64,000 nt of DNA from Protea cynaroides (lineage: Eukaryota; Streptophyta; Magnoliopsida; Proteales; Proteaceae). The DNA is taken from the NCBI GenBank assembly GCA_028583415.1, contig CM053265.1:28365815-28429814 (forward strand), in the 5' to 3' direction. The notes under the pieces are model-generated. The model searched no databases and was not told the origin of the DNA. It was given only the letters and a program-made list of their open reading frames with translations. Shown here piece by piece: positions 44,852-56,608 of the stretch (within the stretch, counting starts at the first letter, position 1; the number at the start of each line of letters is the position of its first letter). The translations under genes were made by a program, and so were the position numbers.

Positions 44852-47198
44852 GGTGTAATGAACCGTCAATAAACCAACGGTTCAACCAGGATCTCGTATA
44901 GGCTATGCCAACCATGTTAAACCAAAACACATTCCACTTTAATCTGAGATAATAAAATAAATAGCGGAAGTCTTATTAATAATGAACTGAGGTCTAATCA
45001 TGATAATTAATTAATATTCCAGTTATCTCAAAGTAACCAAAAAATAATTTAATACATATTAGAAATATCCAAATACAAAAGTTAAACACTAAGCGTATCC
45101 ATAGTTGAAACGCTCGCTTAACGAATCATAATAGTCCTCTAAAGCTTGCTCATCCATAGCCGCCACCTGTTCATATGTTGGCATGTCAACATAATCTTCA
45201 ACCGTAATACCTATAACATCAAAAACTAGAAAGAATTATGCACTAGGGTCAGCTCTCCAACTTGAGCTCAGTGAGTAAACAAAACAACGCAACAAACATA
45301 TGCATGCATTCAATTTATATCTTTGGTCTGGTTTATAAGTTTGTAATGTGCTATAGAAAAGTTTGGTGGCCACTGCACCTCTATACACGAGTGTGTGAAT
45401 CCTCCCAATGGACCAAACACCATTACCGTCTCACATGCACCCACCATGGAATAGAGATAGAGCTAAAGTGTCTAGATCAAACACCACCAACACTTCCCCT
45501 AATGCCCTACCCATACCAACATGTAAGCCCCTATTGGCAAGGGCTTGCAAACTGGATTCGCAACTAACCATTCCTAATGTCATACAGTGTATCGAAGGCC
45601 TCACCCCAGCATCCCTCAATACTTCTATAGAGATAGAGCTAAGGCCCCCCGACAGAGTCAAAGACTACACAGTCCAAGAACACCTCCCCTGATGCCCTAC
45701 GATGTAATAGTTTTGCTAAGGTAATGGCGATACGATGATGTCAGTGGGCAAGACTTGAGTAAAGATAGAGCTAGAGTCTGGTGATCAGGATGAACCATAA
45801 TGTCACGTCCTCCCCCTGATGCTCCACTCACATTTAACACACTAACCACACATACACAATCACATGCCTATTCCTATCATCATCATCATCATCATGTTAT
45901 AAATAAACAGAATTAAATATGCATGAACAGTAGTAGTAGGAATATTGGATGACATGTGAGATGCACATTACAAGCATACAAGCATAGAATCAATCATGGC
46001 ATTGGACTCAATAAAAGTAAACAGCTTGTTATTCACCAATTAGTTTAGGTCTTGTTCCCTCACCTTTGATCGATGTTTGTTCCTCTCCTTGTTCCTCTCC
46101 CAAGCTTTTGGAAGTCACTCTGAATCTATTAGGATCCTAAACAATTAATGTATGTAAGTTAGGGTTCATGTTTATCAAGTTACAGTAGTCAAAAAACTTG
46201 TGGTTTTAAAATATGCTTGCTGTTTTCCTACGGTCGATGCTATGGTCGATGCTATGGTAGCAATATATGCACCGTAGGACCTACAGTCGATACCCTATGG
46301 TCACATTACATGCGACCGTAGCTATAACCGTATGTTTTCTGAATTATTCCCGAATGGCTGTGGTCGATACTTTTTCATCCTATGGTTGACCATAGCTCCG
46401 ACCATACGTAGTTTGGTTGATCTTTACTTCTCATATGAGTTCCTTCTCTTGGATCATCATCGGGGTCCTCCCTAATGATCATTCTAATGCCAATATCTTT
46501 AGTTTATCCCTCATCTATTAACCCTAACCTATTCTCTATGGTTTTGCTGAAAAATTCCATAACCGAAATCGTTACATTAGATTCAACACATCAACTTGAT
46601 GGAAGGGAACCTATCCTATCTAATCTATCCTATAGAGTCAAGTTTATACCTTAAGCTTATTGTAGAAAGATAGAACTCTTCTCTGCAAACCTTCCTCTCA
46701 GCCTTATTCTCTGAATCTCCTTCTCCTTCTCTTCCTCTCTCTCTTTCTCTCTAAGGTTTAGAGTTTCAATTTGGATTCTAAAAGAGTGAGAGAGGCTAAG
46801 GAACGTCCCTTATATAAAGGAAAAACCACCATATAGAGTCCTCCTCTAATTAGGAAAGTTTCCTAAACACAGAGTCGGTTCTGGGTTCCTACGATCGATC
46901 ATACGATCACATAAACCATTGACCATAGCACCTAAGGTCTCACTACGGTCGACCATAGGTGCGACCATAGTCCCCAAACATGCCACCATAGGTTTAAAAT
47001 TCACTGGTTTTTAGTTTTTGATTGTTTGCTTCCATACAAACTTAACCAGTCAACCACAACAACTAAATTTGACTTGTGACTTACCTCATCTTGTGGTTTA
47101 TTCATATAGTTGGTTCACTTGAGCCGATTATGATGGGCAGACTGGTTACGACACGAAAACGTAAGGTTAGACCACGTTCATGGCGTACGGGTCTTACA
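44852..47198 (-). repeat. D 3' LTR (interrupted at its end by C)
   Basis: Minus-orientation chromovirus LTR. Starts at GGTGTAATGAACCG, corresponding to base 30 or so of the LTR (the first bases are beyond C's left end), and finishes GGGTCTTACA at 47198. Word clusters at 46225-46410 and 46885-46990 use CTATGGTCGA/CGACCATAG. TATA-like box near 46811. Followed by the reversed PPT region of D. Confidence 0.88.
45089..45210 (-). other. Conserved 122-nt LTR reading frame (D copy)
   Basis: Minus strand after GTTATAG. Reads ITVEDYVDMPTYEQVAAMDE, then QALEDYYDS and an end of F-N-Y-G-Y-A, TAG. The Cys-rich end of the A and G copies is replaced. Confidence 0.6.
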
Positions 47199-49107
47199 AC
47201 TTCACCCCCCTTAAAAGAAATTTGGTCCTCAAAATTTGCACACACGGATCTCACAACTCCCCCATCCTGAAAAGAAATTTCATCCTCAAAATTTAGATTT
47301 ACCTTTAGAGTCGAATAGGTTGGAATACTGTTTCTGCAATGCATTTTCCTCTTCCCATGTAATCTCTTTCACGTCTTAGCTTTACCAGGTTACCTTCATA
47401 TAATAAATATCCTGGCTCCGGAGATGTTGTACTTTCTACTGGTGTTCTATGCTGGTACCACTTTAAAAGTTAAGTCTTCTATCAAATCCAATGGATAGGC
47501 AGTCAATACATGTGATGTATCTCCAACGTACTTCTTTAATGGAGACATGCGAAATGCATCATGCATACTAAATATGGATGGCGGTAAAGCTAGTTGATAT
47601 GCAAATTTTTCACTTATGGCAAACTCGAGGCCTTGGTGTCTCTTCTGACAAACTTGAGCTATCTTGGCCCTTTTCTTTGATCTTGTCTGCCACTCGATAG
47701 GTTTCTTCAACAGACTCAGGTCTTACAATTCCTTATTCTCTGACTTCGTTCCAAAACAAATGAATTCATCATTTGTACCGTACCATGCTTCATAGGTGAC
47801 ATCTACATGGTAGCTTGGTAGCAAATTCAATCAGCGGTAACTTTTCAACTCAAGTTCCTTGAAATCAATTTCATAAGCTTGGGGCATATCTCTTAGGATC
47901 TGTATAGTCTGCTCTGACTATCCATCTGTTTAAGGTAAAATATGGTACTAAACTTCAACTTCGTTCTCATTGTTTTCTGTAGATCCTCTCAAAACTTTGA
48001 GATAAGGCATGATCCTCTGACTGACACTATGCTCTCAGGCATACCATTCAATTTGTCAATATTATCCACATACAGCTTAGTTAGCCGCTCAAAGCATATC
48101 GAGGTCGTATAGCAATGGAATGAGCTATCTTCATAAGGGGATCAACAATCACCCAAACTGGGTCAACCGATCTGGGAGTCTATGGAAAATTGGTGACATA
48201 GTTCATTGTAATGTAGTTTTACTTCCAGACTGGCTCCGATAGTGGTTGTAGTAAGCCATGTTGGTCTTTGTCTTTCAACCTTTGCTTGCTGATAATTCAG
48301 TCACTAAAACATGCATCTAGCCACAACTACTTCCATTCCCCTTTACCTACAATCTCTTCAAGTCATGATACATATTGGTACTGCAGGATGTCTTGAATAT
48401 AGAGTAAAATGGTCTCGTCACATTATTTTGCATCTAAGATTCGAGCTTTTTACTTTCAAGTATGCATAATCATCCTCTGTATCTCAAGACCTTCTCCACA
48501 TACAAAGTAAGTCAGGGTTTGGTTTTCCTTTCATTAAATCTTCTTGCACTGCTCATAGATACGGATCTAATAAAAAAATTTCTTTTACTTTGTTCATCAA
48601 ATTAGAGATGATCTTTAATGTTGTGAACGCAAACGAAGAACTATTCCTCCATAAGTTCATCCATAAGTTCTCGCTCAATCGGATCATCACAAGTTTCCAT
48701 TATATGTTACTCTTCTTCCAAATCTAAATCTATTGCTGCGGAACACAAGACAGCTATTGTACTAGGTCCTCCTTTTGGCTTCATTATTGCTTGTTGCTCA
48801 AAACATCAGCTACCATATTAGCCTTGCAGGGGTGATACTAATATCATAATCTTAATCTTTTAGGAGTTCCAACCATCTCCTTAGCCTCATGTTCAACTCT
48901 TTCTGGGTGAAGAGATAAATACAACTCTTATAATATTATTTTTATTGAAATTCTTTTCCATATAGATATTGTCTCCAAGTCTCGATTGTAAGATTCACCG
49001 CCGCTAACACCAAGTCATGAGTCGGGTAATTCTTTTCATACTCCTTTAGTTGTCTTGAAGCATATGAAATCACTTGTTCACCTTCCACTAACCTGCATCC
49101 TAGACCC
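47199..49107 (-). pseudogene. pol: D pol remnant: integrase, linker, RNase H
   Basis: Reading leftwards from 49107: RNase H (VEGEQVISYASRQLKEYEKN, 49000-49090), linker, integrase remnants (48000-48350), integrase C-terminus (FAYQLALPPSIFSMHDAF, 47530-47620), duplicated PPT (47199-47290). Many stops and frame changes. Cut at 49107 within RNase H, where it joins LTR fragment E. Confidence 0.8.
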
Positions 49108-49193
49108 AATCCGGTTGGTTTGCTTGAGGCGGTTATGATGGAAAGACCTAGCACGACCCAGTTAGACTAGGTTAATGAAGTGTGGGTCTTACA
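49108..49193 (-). repeat. E LTR fragment (first ~85 bp of a chromovirus LTR)
   Basis: TTGGTTTGCTTGAGGCGG to GGGTCTTACA at 49193 matches the beginning of the LTRs (equivalent to 47110-47198 and 62310-62395). The remaining LTR is gone and D's RNase H follows directly. Confidence 0.75.
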
Positions 49194-49729
49194 TCTTCCC
49201 CTTCCTTTAACTTCCTCCCTTTCTTTGAGAATACGTTAGAGTTTTCTGAGACTGATAGTACTCTAAGGAAAGTGAAAAGATAGGTTTTTATTTCCTTGTG
49301 GTTTCCTTTTGGGACTAGAACTCCTAGTTTGAATGGAGGACTCCTAGGAAGTTGCCAAGTGGCAAGAGTTTGAATTAAGGAGGGACTCCTTCCATTCTAC
49401 AACTCCAAAAGTAGTTAAGTTAGGTGTGGGTCCCTCTAGATTCTTCTATGGGTCTAAAGAATATCCTAAATAGCTTCTCAAAAGGAAACTAACTGTTAAT
49501 CTCAAGGATGGATCAGTTGGCTTAGCCGATCGATGTTTTCGGTCATTGCTCTATCAAGATTCCTGATTGCCTAATAGAGATTGTTCCCCTTTCAAGATTG
49601 CACATTAATATGTGGCAAGAAAAGTTTAAGAAAAGGATACCTGCCATTCTGGTCCTCAGTTTGGCATCGAATTGGGTTCAGTTATTGTGGAAAATTCTGC
49701 ACGAAAAAAATTCGAGTTAGGCTGGGTTT
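49194..49729 (-). other. E interior: PPT and non-coding
   Basis: 49194-49230 is pyrimidine-rich on the plus strand (reads GGAAGGGGAAGA on the minus strand), the expected PPT of an element whose LTR start is at 49193. The rest shows no gene or repeat. Confidence 0.5.
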
Positions 49730-50750
49730 TCATGTTGTGGGTTTTACATGGGATACCGAAGTCAAAAGATCCTTAGCATCCATGTCTAAATTTACTTCAG
49801 CCTCCTTTACAGGTGCTGCTGCTGCTGTTGTTGCTACTATCACTACCCATTTCGTTGGATGTGGGCAGGCCTTGAACTCATCATCACTGAAGACAATGTC
49901 ATGCACTCTCAACTTGTAAATGGCCTCCCAGTTTAAGTCCACCACCATGGTCTCCTCGTAGGCCTCCTCGCCTCTCATGTCTACCCCAAGTCGTGCGAGC
50001 AGAATTGTGAGCAGTCGACCATAAGGAAGATTGGCCTTTAGCCTGGGTGTAGTAGCATGGTACATGGTCTAGATGATGATGTAAGGGAGGCAGATGTCCC
50101 ATTTAGTAGCCACACAGAAAGTCAGGTACTGACCTAAATGGGAGACCTCATTATGATGCTTACTATTTGGAAGAATGTTGTGTTGGATGATCCGATAGGC
50201 GACACCGGGTACCAGCAGTAGATTAGCCACCTTCATATGCAGGCTAGGTAGAAGAATCTAACTCTAGAAGACATGTGTAAATCCTAGGTAAGGTAATTCC
50301 ACTCCTTGGGCAGGTAGTATACTAACTCACCATCGTTGGACATACCCAAGAGCTTGGCCAACTCCTCGGTGTCAAAAGAAATGTCCAACCCCTTCACCCT
50401 ACTGGTCATGCTTAGCTCTCCACCCTGCAAAAATTCGTTTGGATTTCCCTTTAACTACAGATTGCAGTAGAATTGCTTCACCAAGTTAAGGTTGGTGATT
50501 GCATTAAACTAAATCATTGGCAACCGACCCATGGAGTCGAACGCTGGTCGTACATCGAAATGCTCTAACCATTCCAGGTTAACAAATTGGCCAACCTATA
50601 TGCTTTCAACTTAGATCCAGGAATACTGTGCCACTGCCCTAGCCTCTATCGAATGGAACCAGTGTGCATGAAATAGCTGTGTCAGTTGCTTCGAACCCTA
50701 AGAACTAGGACATGCATTCTTGGTAAGAGCACTTAGCCTTGACATGGTTA
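49730..50750 (-). pseudogene. Extra ORF, copy 2: plant transposon-domain-like protein
   Basis: Homologue of 334-1340 plus 2352-2474, here collinear. ATG near 50742 on the minus strand (MSRLSALTKNACPSS), then LFHAHWFHSIEA, FVNLEWLEHFDVRPAF, NLVKQFYCNL, KGLDISFDTEELAKLLGMSN (near 50400-50330), and in another frame NLPYGRLLTILLARLGVDM (50030) with an acidic Ala-rich tail. At least six stops. Here the ORF is in the same sense as the E LTR fragment and lies next to its PPT, while in A it is antisense and next to the PBS. Confidence 0.65.
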
Positions 50751-50912
50751 TACCTACAAAACAAGGAAAATAAAATCGAGTAAGTAAGAAAAGAAAAATC
50801 AAAATTTGGGCAGCATAATGGCTGTAAATGGAACAAAGCCTCGAACTTACCCGTACAAAGGTAAGAGGACTTCAATAGGGAAGAAACATCCTGCATGTTC
50901 AAGAACAAGTGC
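50751..50912 (-). other. Upstream intron-like region of extra ORF copy 2
   Basis: Similar to 2500-2640. On the minus strand GTAAGTTCGAGGC (50852-50840) is a donor and TTTTGTAG (50758-50751) an acceptor, giving an intron of about 100 nt just before the ATG. The end is cut by element F; AGTGC at 50908-50912 is the possible left target duplication of F. Confidence 0.45.
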
Positions 50913-51180
50913 TGTCACACCCCAATTCTGGACTAACCAATGGTGTGATGAACCATCATGAAAATCAACGGTTTAAACCAGGATCTCGTATAGGCTATGC
51001 CAACCATGTTAAACCAAAACACATTCCATAGCAATAATCAGAGATAGTAATGTAAATAGCAAAAGTATTATTAATAATGAACTGAGGTCTAATGATAAAT
51101 AATTAATTGATCCAGTTATCTCCAATTAACCAAAACATAATTAATACATATTATAAGTATTAAGATACAAAAGTTAAACA

Positions 51181-51302
51181 CTAAGCATAACCACAGTGGA
51201 AATACTCGCTTGACGAGTCTTACTCGTCCTCCACAGCTTACACATCCATAGCTGCTACATGTCCATACGTTGGCGTATCCATGTAGTCTTCAATAGTAAT
51301 AC
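51181..51302 (-). other. Conserved 122-nt LTR reading frame (F copy, two stops)
   Basis: Minus strand after GTTGCAG. Reads ITIEDYMDTPTYGHVAAMDV, stop, AVEDE, stop, DSSSEYFHCGYA, TAG. Length unchanged at 122 nt although the frame is now broken. Confidence 0.6.
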
Positions 51303-53167
51303 CTGCAACATCAGAAACTAAAAAGAATTGCTTACGTGAAGGTCAGCTCCCCAACTTGAGCTCAGTGAGTGGACAAAACAATGCAACAAACATATGCATA
51401 AATTCAATTCATATCTTTAGTTTGGGTTTTAAGTTTGCAATGTGCTATAGAAAGGTTTGGTGGCCCTCGCACCTCTATACACAAGTGTGTGAATCCACCC
51501 AATGAATCAAACACTATTGCCATCCCACATACACCCACTACGAAATTGAGATAGAGCTAAAGTGTCCGGATCACACACCGCCAACACTTCCCTTGATGAC
51601 CTACCCATACTAACACGTAAGACCCAATTAGCTAGAGCTTACAAACTGGGTTTGCAACTAACCAATCTTAATGTCATCCAGTGTATCCAAAGCCTCACCC
51701 CAGCATCCCTTAATACGTCTATAGAGATAGAGCTAAGGCCCCCCCACAGAGTCAATGACTACACGGTCCAAGAGCACCTCCCCTGATGCCCTACGATGTA
51801 ATAGTTCTGCTAAGGTAATGGCAATACGATGATATCAGTGGGCAAGACTTGAGTATAGATAGAGCTAGAGTCTGGTGCCTCCCCCTAATGCTCCACTCGC
51901 ATCCAACACACTAACCACACATACATAATCACATGCCTATTCCTAGCATCATCAACATCGTCATGTTATAAATAGATAGAAATAAATATGCATGAGTAGT
52001 AATAACAGGAATATTGGATGACATCTGAGATGCACATTACAAGAAAGTAAGCATAGAATCAATCATTGCATTGGACACATTAAAATAAAATAGCTTCTTA
52101 TTAACCGATTAGTTTAGGTCTTGTTCCCTCACCTTTGATTGATGTTTGTTCCTCTCCCAAGCTTTATAAGTCACTTTGAATCTATTGGGAACCTAAACAA
52201 TTAATGTATTTAAGTTAGGGTTCAAGTTTACCAAGTTACAGTAGTCAAAACCTTATTTGGTCTCAAAATATGCTTGTTGTTACCGTATGGTCGCATGTAT
52301 GGTCGATCCTATGGTCATAATATATGGGACCACACACTATGTGGTCGAACCCTGTGGTCGCATTTTATGAGACCACACCCTACGACCACACCTTTCTTGG
52401 GAACTTCCCGAATAGCTGTGGTCGATCCTCTGGTCACCCTGTGGTCAACCATAGCTGCGACCATATGAAGTTTTGGTTGATTTTACTTCTCATACGAGTT
52501 CTTCCTCATGGCTCATCAATGGGATTTACCCTAAGATCATTCTATGGCCTCTAATCATAGTTTTTCTCCCATCTATTATCCCTAACCTATTCTCTATGAT
52601 TTTCTATGGAAAACCTATAACCAAATCATTGTATTAGGTTCCACACATCAACTTGAAAATAACCTATTCTATCTGATCTACCCTACAGAGTCAAGTCCAT
52701 ACCTTAAGCTTGTTGTAGGGAGCTAGAACCTTCTCTTGCAAGACCTTCCTCTCAGCCTTCTTCACCTTCCCTTCCTCACTCTCTTTTTCTCTTAGGTTTA
52801 GAGTTTCAATTTGGGTTTTAAAAGACTAAGAGAGACTAAGGAACGTCTCTTATATAGAGGAAAACCTCCATATAGAGTCCCACTTTAGTTAGGAAAGAGA
52901 TCCCTTAAGTTTTGGAAAGTTTCCAAAACTCAGAGTCTATGGTCACACATGTGGTCGTACATATACACGTATGGTAGCAGAATCCAACGACCATGCATCG
53001 TGTGGTATCATGCGTGTGGTCTAATGTTGTGTGGTCTCATGTGCGACCACACATATCTACCACACCCCTCAAACTGCCACCATACATCTAAAATTTACTA
53101 GTTTTTAGTTTTTAACTGGTTGCTTCCACACAACTTAACCTGTCAACCACACCAACTAAATTTGACT

Positions 53168-53172
53168 TATTG
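53168..53172. repeat. Target duplication of G, left (TATTG)
   Basis: TATTG before the 5' LTR; the same five bases follow the 3' LTR at 62272-62276. Confidence 0.95.
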
Positions 53173-55340
53173 TGTTAGACGCACTCCTTGACCCCGATCT
53201 AAACCTTTCATTCATGTCGTAACAGGTCTTCCAATCATCACCGGGCCAGACGGGACTAGCGGATGACAATCAGGTACAAAAACGGACCTCAAGGTATGAA
53301 TATTTCATACCGGTCGATGGTACCGGTCAACCGGTATGGCCTATGCAGCAGACCACTTAGATCCAGAAATGAATCTCTATGGGTCCCACTTTTTAAATTT
53401 CAAACCGAAGGACTTTCCTAATGTTAGGAGGGTTCCCAAAACTCAACCCTAGCCTATATAAGGACTCCTAAACCTCCTAAAATACCTTTCATTGATCCCC
53501 ACATACCCTAGAGGGGAGAAAGAGATTGAAGAAGGAGAAGAAGCTAGGAAGGAGAGGGAATAGCCGCCATTGCCGTTGGACAAAGAACACTCTATCGCGA
53601 ACCAACGGTAAGTGCTTAAACATTCCACTACGTTAAGCATTCTAAAATGGTTAGTCATGATTGGATCAATACCATGCAAAGCGAGGTATTGATCTAAATC
53701 ATATTTGGCCGTCAAACCCTAATCTATTCAGTAAACCCTAGATTTAAGTTATAGGTTGAAGATCATCGAAACTAGGACTTGAATGGAGTTGGAAACAACT
53801 CTAACTCAGTGCTCAGACCTAGAATGTGTAGGAGAAACCCTAGAATCAATAGGGGGTGACCGACGGAAGGCGAGAACCGGATGTATGGTCTTCCAGAGAC
53901 ATACCGATCGCACCATATGCGACCAAAACTGAGACCGGTAGCACTCTGAGACTGGTCTGTGGGGACCGATCGACCATACTGGTTGCACCTTTGCCCACAG
54001 TGTCGTGGTCGGTACCTGCGATCGGTACCCACTGTCGGTCTGCTCTGTTAGTAGTGTTTTTGACCCAGTTGGTTTTTCGACCAATGTAAACCCTAATAAA
54101 CTATTCTAATTCAACCATAACATCGTGTAGGACCTTGTGATAGCGATTTGGATTATATGACGCGGAGCAAGGTATCAAACAAGTGTCAGGTAAGGGAATC
54201 AGACCTAAACCCTAATAATTTAATAACAGTAAAAAATTGATAATAATTACGATTATATGGACTGATGTTTGTGCATATTCGCATGTCATCCTTTACTTTC
54301 AGTTATTATTATTGTTCATGCATACTCGCTATGCTAGGATGTGACTGTTAGGCATGTGATTATTTTCGTTGGTATATGGAATGGAAAGGGCCTGGGGTCT
54401 GGGATCATTCCTCACACTAGCACCTTTTAGTAACGTTCTGTCTTAGCATGCTTGGTGCGGGTAGGGTATCAGGGGAAGGAAGTGGCACTGTGGTCTCTGG
54501 CTTGGCCACTAGACTCTAGCTCTATCTCTATGCCGTAGGGAGCTGTGCTGGGATAGGGCCTCTTGTGATAACTTATAGGATTAGTTAGTTGTGAGCCCTG
54601 TTTGCAAGCCCTCGCCAATAGGGTCTTACGTGTTGGTGTGGGTAGGGTAACTAGGGAAGTATTGGCGGTGTTTGATCCAGACGCTTTAGCTTTATCTCTA
54701 TTCCATGGTGGGTGCATGTGGGACGAAAGTGGTGTTTGATCCACTGGGAGCTTCACACCCTCGTGTATAGAGGTGAGGTGGCCCCCAATCCTTTCTATAG
54801 CACATTGCAAACTTAAACTAGACCATGATGTGAATGTTACTCATGCATATGTTTGTTGCATTGTCTGATTATCATACTGAGCTAAGTTGTGTGCTCACCC
54901 TGTATATATATACATGTTTTTAGATGTTGATGTAGGTTATACTATGGAGGACTACATGGATACTCCGAAGTATGAAAGTGTTGCTGCTATAGAAGTGCAA
55001 GCAGGAGAAGACGAGGTTGACGCTTCGTGCGAGTGCCCTTTTTGCGTGTACCTCTAGGATTTGGTTTTGTTTCTTTATTTATTTTCAGTTGGATTTAAAA
55101 TTGGGATGTAAGGATAATTATTTATGTTTTGGTATTATGAATAACTGGATAATTTATTTATCAATAGAAGTACTCAGTTCATTTAATTTAAGACTTCCAT
55201 TGTATTTTATTATATTGCGATTATGGTTATGTGCAATGGTTTGTATGAGTGGACACGATCTTATTGAGATCCTACTGTGAACCGTTGGTTCAGTGACGGT
55301 TCACTCACAATTCCGCTTCAGTCAGAATTGGGGTGTGATA
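53173..55340 (+). repeat. G 5' LTR
   Basis: TGTTAGACGCAC to GGGGTGTGATA (last C changed to T). First word cluster 53306-53335, TATA 53456, leader, donor-like CGGTAAGTGC at 53608, second word cluster 53880-54040, exon-like block 54131-54189, 122-nt frame 54936-55057. Confidence 0.95.
54936..55057 (+). other. Conserved 122-nt LTR reading frame (G 5' LTR copy)
   Basis: After GATGTAG. Reads YTMEDYMDTPKYESVAAIEV, then QAGEDEVDASCECPFCVYL and TAG. Confidence 0.65.
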
Positions 55341-55343
55341 ACT

Positions 55344-55353
55344 TGGTATCAGA
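55344..55353 (+). promoter_or_regulatory. G primer binding site (tRNA-iMet)
   Basis: TGGTATCAGA, three bases after the LTR end. It runs directly into mid-gag (AGGTGGAGAAGGG), equivalent to 3593 in A, so leader and gag start were lost by a deletion at a short shared AGAAGGTGG. Confidence 0.9.
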
Positions 55354-56528
55354 AGGTGGAGAAGGGCAGAGTCCCAGAGTGCCAATAAATTTTCCACGAC
55401 CTCCTCACACTAACTCAGAGACAATTATGACAAATTTGGTATATCGGATGGAAGCTCAGCAGAAAGCATTCCTGAACGAGATGCCGAAGATGTTCAGGCC
55501 ACCAAGATATACCCCTACAGAAGGTACGCCTGAGCCTGGGGGAAATAACCCCACACTGCCAATGGATGGTAGTACGGGGTCGATCGGTCGAGGACAGAAT
55601 CTACAACCACCACACCAATTTCCAACGTCATCTGCCTATTAAGGGATCTATCCGTACCCACCTCCATGGTATGGAAAAAATACACAGGGGCAGAATGACC
55701 TAAGCCGAGCGGTGGATAGGTTTTTGAAGTTGAAACCCCCTACTTTTATAGGGAAACTAGGAAAACCACTGTGGCCTGCATAGTGGGTTGCTGAGATGGA
55801 GAAGAACTTTCGTCTAATGACTTGCACGGAGGATGAGAAGGTGTTGTTTGCTACGCACATGCTTAAGGAAGATGCAAATGTCTGGTGGAATTCTACCCGG
55901 ACATAGATGGAGACAAAGCACACTCAGATGAATTGGGAAATATTCAAGGGAGCCTTCTTCGATAAGTACTTTTCGAAGAGCATTCGAGATCAAATGGAGA
56001 AGGAATTCTTAAATCTGCAACAATCCCAGTCGACTGTTGATGCGTACCAATAGAGGTATGAAGAGCTATTTTTCTTCACTCCAGCAAGCATGTAAGAGGA
56101 GGAAACCAAAACCCGCAGGTTCACCATGGGATTACGAGGAAGTATCCGAGAGCACGGCTTGGGTTTGGAGAAGAAAGTGTATAACGAGGCTGTGCAAATT
56201 GCTAGGGTAATTGAATTAAGCCAATGAGACAACTTCTTTTCTCAAAACAGGGGACTGAAGGGGCCTGCTACTAAGATTTTGGGTAGAGGGAACACTAGAC
56301 CATTCCGCCCATACAGGGCTCAGTTTACTGTGGTGCCAGTGTGAAATACTACTGCACCACCGCCGTCAAAGTTAGCTGGACAAAACCCAAATGTCAAATG
56401 TTTTAACTGTCAACAATTGGGTCATTATCCAAAGACCTATACTCTACCTAAGAAGCAACTGCCACAGCAAGGAAAGATATTCGCAAGCACCACTGAGGAG
56501 GCAGCCGCATCACCTGATGTGGTTACTG
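55354..56528 (+). pseudogene. gag: G gag (N-terminus deleted)
   Basis: Aligns with A's gag from GGEGQSPR onward: same capsid segments (FLKLKPPTF near 55720; WWNSTR near 55882) and a zinc knuckle C-F-N-C-Q-Q-L-G-H-Y-P-K-T-Y whose last Cys is Tyr (56397-56442). Stops at 55639 (CAA to TAA), 55781 (CAG to TAG), 55903, 56051 (shared with A), 56093 (CAA to TAA) and later. Confidence 0.9.
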
Positions 56529-56608
56529 GTATGATTACATCCCTTACTATTTTGCTCACTATTTTATTGTGTGTGAGCATGTAAAACTAAGGGATAATTA
56601 AATTTTAG
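56529..56608 (+). other. Putative 80-nt intron between gag and protease of G
   Basis: GTATGATTAC to AATTAAATTTTAG, same position and length as 4768-4847 in A, with substitutions but no indel. Contains ACTAAG and an in-frame stop when unspliced. Confidence 0.6.
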
